DNA from: Perca fluviatilis
Taxonomy: Eukaryota; Chordata; Actinopteri; Perciformes; Percidae
Direction of reading: 5' to 3'
Assembly (NCBI RefSeq): GCF_010015445.1
Contig: NC_053118.1
Coordinates: 4,791,781-4,855,780 of the forward strand
DNA: 64,000 nucleotides
Part shown: positions 36,351 to 47,364 of the stretch, piece by piece
Position numbering within the stretch: position 1 is the stretch's first letter
How the letters are laid out: each line of letters begins with the position of its first letter
Program-made: the position numbers and the translations under genes
Notes under the pieces: generated by a model
What the model was told of the DNA's origin: nothing
Seen by the model: the letters and a program-made list of their open reading frames with translations, nothing else
Database searches by the model: none

Positions 36351-37088
36351 CAAAAATAGGTAATTGAGCACTGTAGTGGTTATGACCATATCAGTGACTA
36401 TGTAACTACATGGAAACGGACCAAATTATGTCTGTGCCTTGTACAGTAAAATGTGTTACAGATGGCTAGCTGTAGTGTCGTGCTGAAGTCCCTTGGGAAT
36501 TCAGTTGTAGCAGGAAAAAGGTAAATAGCAGTGTGCAGATCGGAGCGTAGTGTGTGAAGAGTGAAGAGCGGAGGTGTTCACAAGGGAAGAAGCTTGGAGT
36601 AACGTAACTATGGAGAATATAGAAGATATTGAACACATAGAAGAGGCTTTTGAGTTTGATGGTCGTCCTTATTTATTCAAACCCGAGTATACAGACGAAG
36701 AACTAGCCTCACAAGAGTTGGAGAGAACGAGACAGACAAGAGGTGCAGCAACAGGCAGGTGAAGCAGATGCTCCAAGCGCGAGCTACAGCTAGCTTTCAG
36801 TAACGCTATTGCTGTGCAAGCCACAGACATCATTTATCCTGTTTCCATGTAGTTACATAGTCACTGATATGGTCATAACCACTACAGTGCTCAATTACAT
36901 ATTTTTGAGGGGGAAATAAAAAAAAATTTTCACACGAAGGCATGACCTGTCCTCTGGAGGACATCCAGCGGGCGCTTGTTGTATTGTTGTTGTAAGGAAA
37001 CTACCACACAAATCGCCACTGCCAAGACTCCTACTCACCAACGCCAGATCGATGTCACACACTACAAATACACACGGAACTGCAGCGT
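36098..37088. repeat. Inverted duplication with LINE-derived arms around a transposon ORF
   Basis: The left arm 36098-36417 and the right arm 36841-37088 are imperfect inverted copies; both hold ACTATGTAACTACATGGAAA next to the centre and GAGTAGGAGT further out. The right arm lacks about 70 bp of the left. Read outward from the centre, each arm gives the beginning of a LINE endonuclease, so two LINE 5' parts stand head to head. The 423-bp centre holds the open frame at 36574. Confidence 0.8.
36574..36762 (+). CDS. Open frame resembling the start of P2X7-like-domain transposon proteins
   Basis: 62 codons; the useful part starts at MENIEDIEHIEEAFEFDGRP and continues YLFKPEYTDEELASQELERT. Acidic leaders of the form F.F.G.PY.F.PEYT.EEL occur at the start of fish proteins that carry a cysteine-rich P2X7 C-terminal-like domain, many of them transposon-borne. 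That cysteine-rich domain itself (WC.C.C) is not found after the stop at 36760. It is a short relic or a first exon. The link is from memory of the motif and needs a search. Confidence 0.4.
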   Translation: MFTREEAWSNVTMENIEDIEHIEEAFEFDGRPYLFKPEYTDEELASQELERTRQTRGAATGR

Positions 37089-37089
37089 A

Positions 37090-37260
37090 GGGCTGGGGGT
37101 AAACGATTATTTATTAAACGATTAATCGGGCGATTATTTTATCGATTAGTCGACTAATCTAATGACTAATTGGACAATTAATCTAACGATTATTTTTCTG
37201 TTGCTCGATTAATAAAAACCATAATGTAGCTCAAATAAATACCCAAAAAATCTTAATAAT
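37090..37260. mobile_element. hAT left end (CGATTAATCG-type), incomplete
   Basis: TAGGGCTGGGGGTAAACGAT followed by ATTAATCGGGCGATTATTTT and repeated TCGATTAGTCGACTAATC words, typical of a fish hAT end. No right end was found before the PIF-type element at 37505. Confidence 0.55.
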
Positions 37261-37504
37261 ATACTTTATTAAACAGTTTTGCACAGCAAAAAATCTTCTG
37301 CTTTACACAAAATTAAATAAATTGAGCGTCAGTGTCAGTTCTGGCAGGCCAGGTAGTCAAGACGCTGCTAACGCTATTGGCCAACAACACGGTCTCATCA
37401 GCTGAGCAATGGGAAAATAATCGCTAATTGAAAAATGTATATAGCCTACACCTATTTCAGACTGCTGATATGATTTGATAATACTTCGTTGTTGGTTGGC
37501 TTTA

Positions 37505-38238
37505 GGCCGGTTACACACTGCACGCGTCTCGCGAGCATGGCGTTTCTGTTGCGTCTCAGCTGCGTGTCAGCTGCATGGATTTTTCTGTGTCCTACATACC
37601 AGAAGTTTGTCTGACGCGGCGCTGCTCCTGCTGCTAGGTACAGGGAGGGCTGATCTCGGGACATAGTGCCGACAGATTCAAACTCTGATAAATGGGTAAG
37701 TGGGCTGTCTGAACAACTTAGTGTAGCTGTAAAGAGCCTATATAGCCTATCTGATGTTGGACCGTCACTCAGAACACACACTACGTTGTTATCGTAGCCT
37801 ATCCTACCATTTATATATAGCCTACTGATTTGATTAAAGCAAGACAACGTCGGCAGTATTGACTGCAAAATATGTTACAGAATATTTCGTTCTGTATGAC
37901 AGGTGTAATATTTGAAAATCTTTTCTCTGAAATTTTGTATTACATTTATATCTACATTGATGTCAAAACCTAGACTTTCAAACATCAATATGTCATTTAT
38001 TAATATGTATTTGTGTCTAAATGACATATAAACATATTTTCCTAGTCTATTTTGCCTGGAAACGCTTCCAACGCGCTCGCGTCTCGCGTGAAAAATAGGC
38101 ATCGGTTCTATTTCTAGCAGGTACGCGTCTCACGCCGGCAGTGTGTAAGCTCTAACCTGTTAACAGGGGAGCCAAAATATAAACGGACACGCCACGCAGC
38201 TGACACGCTCGCGCGACGCTTCCAGTGTGTAACCGGCC
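37505..38238. mobile_element. PIF/Harbinger-type nonautonomous element, 734 bp
   Basis: Perfect 16-bp inverted ends GGCCGGTTACACACTG, flanked by TTA on both sides (37502-37504 and 38239-38241), the 3-bp duplication expected for PIF/Harbinger. The interior repeats ACGCGTCTCGCG-like words in both orientations. The open frames inside have no transposase motif. Confidence 0.88.
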
Positions 38239-38454
38239 TTACTGTTGAAAGTCAGTCTGAAATTACCTTCAAACTAGTTTCTATATCTTCATTTTACTGC
38301 TTCATTTTCATGTTTGCTTATAGAAGTCCTGTTAAGGTACTGCTGATGAAAACCCAACATTTCCTTAATTCCCTGCTTCATATTAAAAGCTAAAAATAAT
38401 GGGTGATTATTGTTATGTTATGTGAAGAATTTATAGGAAATGAATAGGGGTGTC

Positions 38455-38960
38455 ATGATTCTCCAAATCCTCGATTCGATTACATTTTCAATTCTAAGGT
38501 CACGGTTCGATTGGATTCTCGATTTTTACATTATTTTTTTTAAAGCACAGGTTGCTATGCTATTTTTAGACTAGACTTTTATGCAATATAATATCTGACC
38601 TTTGTTCGCAATGTCACACATTGTCAAATTTAAAACATTTATTAACAACATAATGTAACAATAACTTATATCTATAACCTGCCATCTAGTTTCTCTTTCG
38701 TAACTGCAGTCTTCTTAACAGAAGATGACATTCAAGTTCACAACAAAACAAACAAAAACAATAAAACAGCATGTCCATAGTCTTCTCTGAACAATTAAGT
38801 GTCTCAACAAACTCATTTTGGTTTTCAGTAAATTATTTATTATTATTATTTTTTTATTTTTTTTATTTTAAGCTTCCAGCCTGGAGCAGAACCCCATAAG
38901 TAATAACAAATATGTGTAGGCATCAGAATCCCCCTTTTCTTTTTTCTTTTTTTGTTCGAA
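38455..38960. mobile_element. hAT left end followed by a copy of an L1 3' junction
   Basis: TAGGGGTGTCATGATTCTCC and CTCGATTCGATTACATTTTC mark a hAT-type left end (38455-38530). 38819-38960 is a direct copy of 40836-40985, including the L1 target-site sequence (38920-38940) and the start of the L1 A-rich tail in reverse. No right hAT end was identified. Confidence 0.6.
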
Positions 38961-40835
38961 GTATAGCTGTTTTTTTGTTTTTTTTACTGTACAAAATGTA
39001 CACAAACGCAGCCGGTACGAAGCGGAGCCGGTCTGCAGCCGTTACGCATCTGGTGGAAATGAGGAGTTAGGCTATCACAGCAGACGTTGCGATTTAAGAA
39101 CAGGAATGTGATGTATGTGGTAATATTTTACATAGTTGTGAATTCAAATGAATGAAAAAATACGCTATAAATTCTATTTATTAACTGGTAATTAACTTGC
39201 AAAGTGCTAACTTTGCACTAGTTAGTTGCGTTTTAAGCTTTTTTTTCTGCTCGTGGTTCTGCTCGTGGTTGGTGCTGGACGGTGCTCACAGCAGAGAACT
39301 AAATGTCACTATATCGATGAGGACTAACGGGTTAAATTGGCCGTCCTATACACAGAGTATAGCAGGCAGACATACAGCTGACACTCGCAGGTGAATGAGT
39401 GGAGACGGACTCAGACATACACGCCGCTAACCGCTGTTGGACTGCTGTGTCGGTCCTGCAAGCGGTTTCAGGAAAGTGGCTGCATGTGTCCACGATAATG
39501 CAGGGATGATAATTGCTGCGCAACCGGTAAGTAGTCTGCAGCTGTCTGCGAACATGGAGTGCGGAACGTGTGTCCGAGCATCTATCTCAGTGGAAAAAGG
39601 TCAATCCTTGCGTACTTTCAACTGTCCTGGCAGCACCTTCACTGCTCAGTGCTCCAGCACCAGCAGCAATCACAACATTGTCACGGGCTGCTGTGACTCC
39701 CATATGAACGTAAAAAATTTAAATGTAAAAACATCTGGAAGAGCCGACCATAGACTGTAGAGGAGCCGACGTACAGGACAGGCGTCCGCTCATTGTCTTC
39801 TCCACACGTGCCACATGACGGTTCGCATACACAGTGGTACTATGTCACAGTTACACACACACCATGCATTTTGTACACACAGCGGCAGCTGCAGCCCACA
39901 CATTGAGTGTGCGGTGGAGAGAGAGAGAGAAAAAGAGAGGGAGGTGGGTTTGTCAGGGAGTATGAAATTAGCAGTAACGTTGTAGCTGTAAATGTAACAG
40001 TGCAGAGTGTGTATAGTTTATCTGTTGGTGAATAAATACTACAACACTCAATACCCAAGCCAAGTTCCTGTGTCTTGCTTGCTACCTGGTGGTTAAAGCA
40101 AATGGGGTTAGCTGGCACGGAGATAGCCACAACTTCAGCACAGGGTTACTAACTTAAGGTGGGCTGGCTTTAAGGTGGACCAGCTATTCTCATTTTAGTG
40201 ACAAGCTGCTCCTCCATGTTTTGCTTTAGATATCTCTGACAACCACTAAGCTTTAGGCAAATAATTGCGCGATGACGTCACCAACATGCAAGTGAGCGTT
40301 TGACGTCATGTGCACGCCCAGGGAAAATCTTTCCTTTGTGTCTAGATTCTGCACCCCCAAACCCCACGCACGCACAGACGCACACACACACCCCAGACCT
40401 CCTCCCTTAGTTCCCAAAATGCCCTTGGGACCAGGGCAGATTTGTAGTCCTAGTGTGCTTTGAAGACAGGCCACATCCGTCAAGTGTGTGTGTGATTGTG
40501 ATGGGGGTCGTTTGTAGTCTCGGTAAACATCTGTTTACACACAGTTTGACTGTTTAAGATACTAAAGATTTTAAACCCTTCCTGACCAGATAATATAGTA
40601 AGATGTATCCTTGGTGATCGACTGTAAATGGCTAAATCATAACTGGATAGTAGGTACATGATAATTACAGGCCTTTGGTTGTACTTTATCTAGGTAGATA
40701 CAGAAGCCTCTCTTTCAGACTTGTCTGAAGCAGTCAAATATCAGAATTATGCATCTGATTGTAAGTTACCTTGTTTAAGGGGAAATTGACGTGTTCCCAA
40801 CAGATAACAGTACAGTAAAGATAATGCTAATTTTG
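38961..40835. other. Repeat-derived stretch, no gene
   Basis: 39375-39580 is similar to the internal module of the hAT at 29025 (GACTCAGACATACACGCCGC, GGAAAGTGGCTGCATGTGTC). The frame 39437-39760 is open only because of this module. 39915-39945 is GA-rich and 40371-40393 is a short CA run. The rest is AT-rich. Confidence 0.5.
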
Positions 40836-41423
40836 TTTTTCAGTAAATTATTTATTATTATTTATATATATTATTTTTACATTTTAACCCAGTTTAAGCT
40901 TCCAGCCTGGAGCAGAACCCCGTAAGTAATAAAAAATATGTGTAGGCATCAGAATCCCCCTTTTCTTTTTTCTTTTTTTGTTCGATATTTTTATTGAAAA
41001 ATATGGCACAATGGAAAATACATTACAGTGAGGTAGGGGGAACACAATTAAAGGGAAGGAGTAAACAAAAAGTAATTGTGTCAAGTGTTGTTTGTGTATC
41101 TTAAGAGGTCAACAAAAAAGAGAGCCATACTTAACGTTTTTTTTTTTAACTGTACAAAATGTAAACAAACACATACACAAAGAAAATACAAAATTCAAAT
41201 TCAGGCATACACAAATACAGAAAAAAATGAATAAAATAAAACCAATAATTGATAATGAAAATGAAAATAAAAGGGGGTGGGGTGTTCAATCAATCAGGGG
41301 GTAAAAAGGAAGAGATTTAAAGAAAGTTAAAAAGGGCTGCCACTTACTGTAAAACTTATTGGAATCACCTCTCAGAGAATATTTAATCTTTTCTTATTTC
41401 AGAAAAAAAACATCCCTTAGCCA

Positions 41424-42125
41424 TTAAGTGCTGTAAGGGGCTTTTGTAGATTTCCAGTGCAGAAGGAGATGTTGTCTCGCCAGTAAAGATGTGAAAGCAA
41501 AGATGTCTAATTGCTTTGAAGTAAATCTACTGTAATCCTCTGGGCATCCAAATATGGCAATATGGGGAAAGACTTTTACAGTCATCACAAGTATTTTGGA
41601 GATGGTATCAAAGTACCTCTGCCAGAAGGAAAAAACTAACGGCAAGAATAAAACATATGGTTTAGATTGCAGGGAGAGGCATGGCATTTGTCACAGCTGT
41701 CAGTGACAGTGGGAAAGATTTGTGACAGATGTGCCTTGGAAAAAATGGATCCTGTACAATACTTTGAATTGTATCAAAGTTAGACGTGCACAGGTTGAAC
41801 TAGTGTGGATTTTGTTGAGAGAAACGTCCCACCAAGTTTCATGCAACTTCAACCCAAGTTCACCCTCCCAGGCAGCCTTTACTTTAATGGTGGGTGAGCT
41901 ATCATGATTCAGGAGTTTGTTATAGATTTTTGAAATTAAAGACTTCTGAGGGGGAACTCTTCCCACAATTGAATTGGGGGTAAAAAGGGAAAAGCTGGGA
42001 ACGAGGATTTGGTCTAATTTGGAAATCGTGGAAGAGGTGAGATGGTGGGAGTTGAAATTCACTTGACAAATCTGCAAAGATACGAAAAGTACCATCCCTG
42101 TAGAGATCTTTAAAAGTTTTCAGGC
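41424..42125 (-). pseudogene. L1 ORF2 C-terminal region
   Basis: The minus frame 42095-41700 has SLISKIYNKLLNHDSSPTIK and AAWEGELGLKLHETWWD, then CARLTLIQFKVLYRIHF. After a gap the frame 41687-41424 has FFDTISK-like YFDTISKILV, IAIFGCPEDYSRF and FTSLLARQHLLLHWKS. These are in the order of the L1/Tx1 ORF2 C-terminus after RT. Lack of the Cys-rich block between them indicates a deletion or frameshift near 41695. Confidence 0.85.
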
Positions 42126-42243
42126 CTTTGTCATGTCATGTAGAAAACGTGGGATCAGATAATGCAGGCTGAAACGAATGTTTTTATTTTGTTTGTTTGT
42201 TTTTTTAGCAAAGGAGCTGAAGTAGATGGAGAAGTACATTTAA

Positions 42244-42707
42244 GGGCTTTTTCTTTGGACCCGATTGGTGTGCTTTCCGGGGCCGGGCTGGTAACGCTTG
42301 GTTAGGTGAGAACGTTGGTAGTCAAACTGGAACAAACGAGAACTACGACCGTACTCGACCTGCTTGAAGAGGTGGTCTCGGTATGCTTTCAATCGAACTC
42401 TGGAGCGGTTCGTTTGTAGTGAGAACGTGATCTGTACTCGAACCACACCAACTATATGTACTCCGCAAGTCTGAGCTAATGTCTCCTGTAGTCAAGTGTG
42501 TATAGCAATCTGCGATGCAGCAGAGCAGCAAACTGTAGCAGCTTGCAGTGTTTCTATCACAGAAATAGACTGCGGTCAAGCTTGCCGTCCGTCACTCGTA
42601 TCTCCGTGGTCAAACCAGCTGCCGCTAAAATTGGAGACAGATGCCGGCAGAGCAGAGCAAAGTCTCGGTGACCAAAGCAGATGTAGAAACGTCTCTTGCG
42701 AAACATG

Positions 42708-42770
<63 letters not shown>

Positions 42771-42910
42771 CATAATGACGCATTTTGGTATGCTTGGATT
42801 TTTCCAGGTGCCAAACCAAACCAAACCGACCAAGGGAAAATCGCTCCAAGTTTACTAACTCACCAACTGATTCGTACCAAAACAAACGAACTACAGGTGT
42901 GAAAACGCCC
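42244..42910. mobile_element. Nonautonomous DNA element inserted in the L1
   Basis: The right end, inverted, reads GGGCGTTTTCACACCTGTAG; the left end begins GGGCTTTTTCTTTGGACC, so the inverted repeat is short and weak. The flanks TAA (42241-42243) and AAA (42911-42913) could be a decayed 3-bp duplication of PIF/Harbinger type. It includes an (AAT)n at 42708-42764. L1 ORF2 sequence lies on both sides. Confidence 0.55.
42708..42764. repeat. (AAT)n microsatellite
   Basis: About 19 uninterrupted AAT units. Confidence 0.97.
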
Positions 42911-43865
42911 AAAGATACCTTTCAAGTTGGTACCAGATTGTTAGAGGGGAATTTACCACTGTAAATTGTATCTCTAACTTGCACCATGGCGGGATGTGTA
43001 GATTTGGACCCAAATGAGATTTTGTGAATATGTGTTGCCCAGTAATATAGTTGGAAATTTGGCAGAGAGAGTCCGGCATTAAGTTTACATCTCTGAAGAG
43101 ATTTACTTATTCTAGATGCCTTTCCACACCATAAAAATCTAGAAATATCCTGATCAATAGTTAAAAAAATACCCCGATTAGATAGAATAGAGGGAGACAT
43201 TGGAATAACAACAAGAAATTGGGCAGAATGTTCATTTTTGCTGTGTTGATCCTTCCTATAAGTGACAATGGTAAGCACCTCCATCTTTGAAGGTCAGACT
43301 TAATTTTAGACATTAAAGGGGAGAAATTGGCAGAAAAAGGGAGGTTAGCTTTCTGGTTACATTGACTCCTAAATACTTAAAACCTAAGGGGCTCAATCTG
43401 AAGGGGATATCAGACTGATTCAGTTGACACGCCATAGCACTAACCGGATATAATTCACTTTTGGAGATATTAACTTGATAACCTGAAAATGAGCAAAATT
43501 TCTGAATAAAGGATACAATTACTGGTATAGAGTGGCCGGGATCGGAGACCTACAGCAATAAATCATCCGCGTAAAGGAAGAGTTTGAATTCCATTCCCAA
43601 ATGTGATATCCCAGAGAAAATTGAGGAGGATCTCAGATTGATAGACAAAGGCTCTATGGCCAGCGCAAAAAGTAAAGGAGATAAAGGACAACCCTGTCGG
43701 GTACCACGAGATAAAGCGAAATAAGCTGATTGAATACCCTTAGAGAAGATATTAGCTGGGGATGTATAGAGAAGGTGTATCCATGAAATAAATATATCAC
43801 CCAACCCAAATTTATTTAGTACGGTAAGAAGGAAGTCCCATTCGACCCTGACGAACGTCTTTTCA
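42911..43865 (-). pseudogene. L1 ORF2 reverse transcriptase, C-terminal half
   Basis: From right to left on the minus strand: DAEKTFVRVEW at the truncation point (43860), matching the first catalytic Asp region DAEKAFDRVEW with the key Asp changed to Val-Arg context; then LSRGTRQGCPLSPLLFALAI and LFLYADDLLL (43804-43550), the catalytic YADD box intact; then SRFLWCGKASRISKSLQRCK and LSLPNFQLYYWA (43284-42922). One frame loss lies between 43550 and 43284. RT copies L1 RNA at the nicked target. Dead by truncation and frameshifts. Confidence 0.87.
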
Positions 43866-43886
43866 GCATCAGAATCCCCATTTTCT

Positions 43887-44620
43887 CTCCTCCCACTCTA
43901 CTCCCTGGTCTTTAGTAGTGATTTAGAGGGATGTTTGATTTTTGGTCCCCCTCCCTTCCAAACCAGACACACAAGTCAGAAACCACCATGCCCATGAAAC
44001 AGCAAGGGGTCAACCCAAATGTTTTTTTTTAGGGCTGATACAATATAAGTAATTAAGAAGGTAATGACCGATATTTGGAACCGAAGATAATAACTGATTA
44101 GGAACCAACAACTGTTTGGAACCAATATAAATTTGTAGTAAAAATAAAACAAATAATAATAATAAAAAAAAAACGTTGTGTAAACCCCTGGGCTCTGAGG
44201 GTGTTTACAGAAACTGATGATTTTGGCATGCTCTGATATTGTTGTTAATTTGAATTAATCGAAGATGTATTTTTAAAGCACCACTTTTTTTTCTATTCAG
44301 CACAAGTTCAGCTACATTAATATCTAAGTAGAATGTATTTCATGATAGTACTTTTTAAATAACTGGTAAATAAACAAGTTGTAAAAAGTAGAGGGCCTGG
44401 CAGCGCTATTCCTTCTATTCTGTTAAGAGGGACACAGAAAGCTCAGTGCCTGGGGACTGGACATTTCCCTGAGCTATTGTCAATAAAATAAATAAAATAA
44501 TTCCTGATATCAAAATACTGAGTTAAGTTTAGAAAGAATGAAAAACGCAAAGTCTGATGACGTCGCGTGCATATTAATTAGCCATGTGGAATTACCGCTC
44601 CAATGGAGATTATGGTTTGT
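43887..44620. other. AT-rich stretch, no gene
   Basis: Continues the DNA in which the L1 inserted. 44033-44150 has repeated TTTGGAACC / CGATATTTGG words resembling a partial hAT end. No coding region is seen. Confidence 0.5.
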
Positions 44621-44624
44621 TTAA

Positions 44625-45600
44625 AGTGGACATATTATGCTTTTTCATATTTTCTGTCACATCTACAATGTTATAATGTCAGATTTTTATGTTAAACGTA
44701 AAAATAAGCCGCCCTGCTATGATTAGTCATCTGCTCCAGGTTGGTAGGACTGGAGTGTTTTTTTACTATGCTACTGCGGTGGTGTTAACTAGTAGCCTAC
44801 ATGCTAACGGGAGTAAAATGTCATCTTGGCTGCCAGTGTTGTTCTATGTCACATTACTCCTAAACATTTCCGGTTTGGTAGTATTTGGTTAAAAAGCCTT
44901 TATCTGTGATTTTTTTTTGACTGTAGAAAGTGCTGCTTTATTCTATTAGTGTCCACTGCTAACTATAGTAGCTAACGTTACATGCAAACAAATTTGTTCA
45001 GCATTCTTGCTGGAATATGTTCGATTGGGTAGTGTTTGGTTTAGAAGCCTTTTATCTGCGATTTTTGAAGGTAGAAAGTGCTGCTTCTTTCCATTACAAT
45101 CTAACGTTAGCCTAGTCCTAAATATTAAGTAGCTACATGCTAACGTGAGACAGCTGTAATCTTGGTGGCCGATGCTGGTCATTTCTCCCCAATTTCGGGG
45201 TCAAATTACTGCTGCGACATGTGAGTATTTGAGTATTACATGAGACGTGTAGTATTTCGTTTAGAAGACTTTATTTTTTATTTTTCATGGTACAACGCCC
45301 TGCTATATACTTTGTTGCAGTAGCTCCAGCTTCAACTAGTGATACAACAGCGAGGCTGCAGATTCCAGGAACACTCAGAGCAGGCCAATCAGAGCAGACT
45401 GGGCTTTGTCGGGACGGGGGCTTAAAGAGACAGGCGCCCCTACAGAGCATCTCATACAGAGGGTGAATACAGGTGCAGCAGCCATGGGCAGTATGAGAAA
45501 AATGAAGTTGTTTTTATTTAACATTAAAGCATATAAACATGTTCTAGTACAAACACAAAATACAACTAAAACCCTGAAAATGCTATATAATAGTTGCCCT
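44625..45600. mobile_element. TTAA-type nonautonomous element, 976 bp
   Basis: Left AGTGGACATATTATGC and right, inverted, AGGGCAACTATTATATAGCA, flanked by TTAA at 44621-44624 and 45601-45604. The ends resemble, imperfectly, those of the element at 22943. The right part (TCTCTTTAAGCCCCCGTCCC in reverse) is a widespread fish repeat wording. No coding capacity is seen. Confidence 0.75.
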
Positions 45601-45604
45601 TTAA

Positions 45605-46434
45605 GCCAGCAGCTAATTACACAAGAATTTGTCAAAATTTCAGGGTTCGTGGTAAACTAACATAAACCGTTAGACTACCAGAGAGCTTTCGTAGCTTTTC
45701 GGAGTAGCGCGTTGTGTAAAACAGTGGCGGCGGAGGAGAGAGAGACTGCATGCAGACAGAGCACTAGAGGCCGTTGATAATCCTCTCTGTATCGTTCCAA
45801 GTTAGGTACATGTGCTACGTAACACACTATATCTCTGCTCTGCGGACATCGGCGTCCAGAATCCTGTCCATCTTCCAAAATGCAACGCTTGAATCCAAAT
45901 GAATTATGCTTAAAGCTGCATGGCATTTTCTCTGGTTTAACCGGGAGTAGTCCAATGTGACTTTGATCCTCCCGCAATACCGGAACTAATCGTCATGTGA
46001 ATAGAGATGCAAATACACGGGGCTGGGTTTGCGCTCTCCCTGTGGAATGTTACCTGCTGTGACTGAGTAATGTGAAAAGTTAACGGTTTTATCTAATTCA
46101 CATAATTTAAAAAATAAGATATTATTTGGCAGTGGATACTTTGGAAAGTGTATAATATACAGATTCTGTCAATATTTTGCCAAGCTTTTATAATAAAAGC
46201 TCATGAAGCTATTACTCTAAATACATGACATTTTTATCCTGCCGAGCTACGGCGGCAGAGCTCTCGACTCCAGAGGGTTAAATGCTTTTAAGCATATTGG
46301 GCTAAGCTAACCTGGGCTCGTGTAAGAAAGACACACAGCTAGTAAGGGCTAGCCTAGCCGGTAACATTATCCCCTGGTTTCCCCCGGAGAATAAGACTAA
46401 GCTGGCCTGGATGAGTGTATACTTTCCTACCTAA
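45605..46434. other. No recognisable gene
   Basis: Unique-looking sequence with the minus frame 45977-45675 (100 codons, no recognised domain). Confidence 0.4.
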
Positions 46435-46707
46435 GAATTCAATTCAATTCAATTTTATTTATACTATCAAATCATAACTAGTTATCTCAAGACTTTACAG
46501 ATAGAGTAGGTCTAGTCCACACTCTGTAATTTACAATTACCAATTCCAGTAATTCCCCCAAGAGCAAGCATTTAGCGAGGAAAAACTCCCTTTTAGGCAG
46601 AAACCTCGATTGGTGAGGAAAACTTGGACAGACCCAGGCTCTTGGTAGGTGGTGTCTGACAGTGCCAGGTGGGGGTGTGATGAACAGTGGCAATTATAGT
46701 CAAGAAG
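46435..46707 (-). mobile_element. L2 LINE 3' UTR, 5'-truncated copy
   Basis: The complement of the tail of the L2 at 9170-12047: AATTCAATTCAATTTTATTT at the left, then ACAGATAGAGTAGGTCTAG, CCAAGAGCAAGCATTTAG and AAACCTCG. Only about 270 bp of the 3' end is present. Confidence 0.9.
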
Positions 46708-46803
46708 GGTTGTGCTGGGTTAAAATGACTTACCCAGCCGCCGTGTCATTTCATGTTCCTCGTTCTGAAGCCAGGCTTGCTGTCTTCGGTCATCGGGAGG
46801 GAC

Positions 46804-46841
<38 letters not shown>

Positions 46842-47364
46842 TTTTTTTTTTTTATTAAATATTATTTTTTTTTTTTTTTGTTTTTTTTGGGAGAGTAATT
46901 TTGTGTGTGGTTTGTACAACGTTTTCCCGCCTGCCTCTGTGATTGTCTCCCTCCAGAAACAATCTCAATCTGAATCTCCTCTCACACGCCTGAAAAGGCT
47001 TCTCACTCCCCTCTTACACTCCTTGCAGTTCTCGTACTCATAGAACTGAAGTTTACATTACATTTAGTAACTACCTTTTTAGTTCTTCTATTGTTGCCGT
47101 GGCAGAATCACTGGGTGTTTTTGCAACTTCAGCGTAAAGGATTGTGATATTTATTGCAACATCAGCAGTATATGCTGCCTTATGTTAGACACACAGCTCT
47201 GCTTGTTCACTGGAGCAACTCCAGTCTGCGAATGCGTTCGTCGTCTTTGCCCATCAGAGGCATACGCCTTCAGTGTTGATAGGCTATTACTCGTAACGTG
47301 TAACTAATCAGACTACAGTGGTAACTTCAGACAGAGAGGCGGCTGCATCAGAGCCAAAGTAGTA
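46708..47364. other. T-rich tract and non-coding stretch
   Basis: 46806-46879 is nearly pure T (T31 plus shorter runs). The rest is without recognisable features. Confidence 0.6.

Larger units (their letters stand above)
40967..43865 (-). mobile_element. 5'-truncated L1 (Swimmer/Tx1-like) with 21-bp target duplication
   Basis: Minus strand, 3' end on the left with an A-rich tail (read as T-rich at 40967-40980). The 21-bp flanks 40946-40966 and 43866-43886 both start GCATCAGAATCCCC and match at 20 of 21 positions, a typical L1 target duplication. Contains ORF2 from mid-RT to the C-terminus. It is interrupted by another element at 42244-42910. Confidence 0.9.

Noticed and set aside
42557..42912. 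Poly-Ile, poly-Tyr and poly-Leu frames
   Set aside because: Translations of the (AAT)n microsatellite in three frames.
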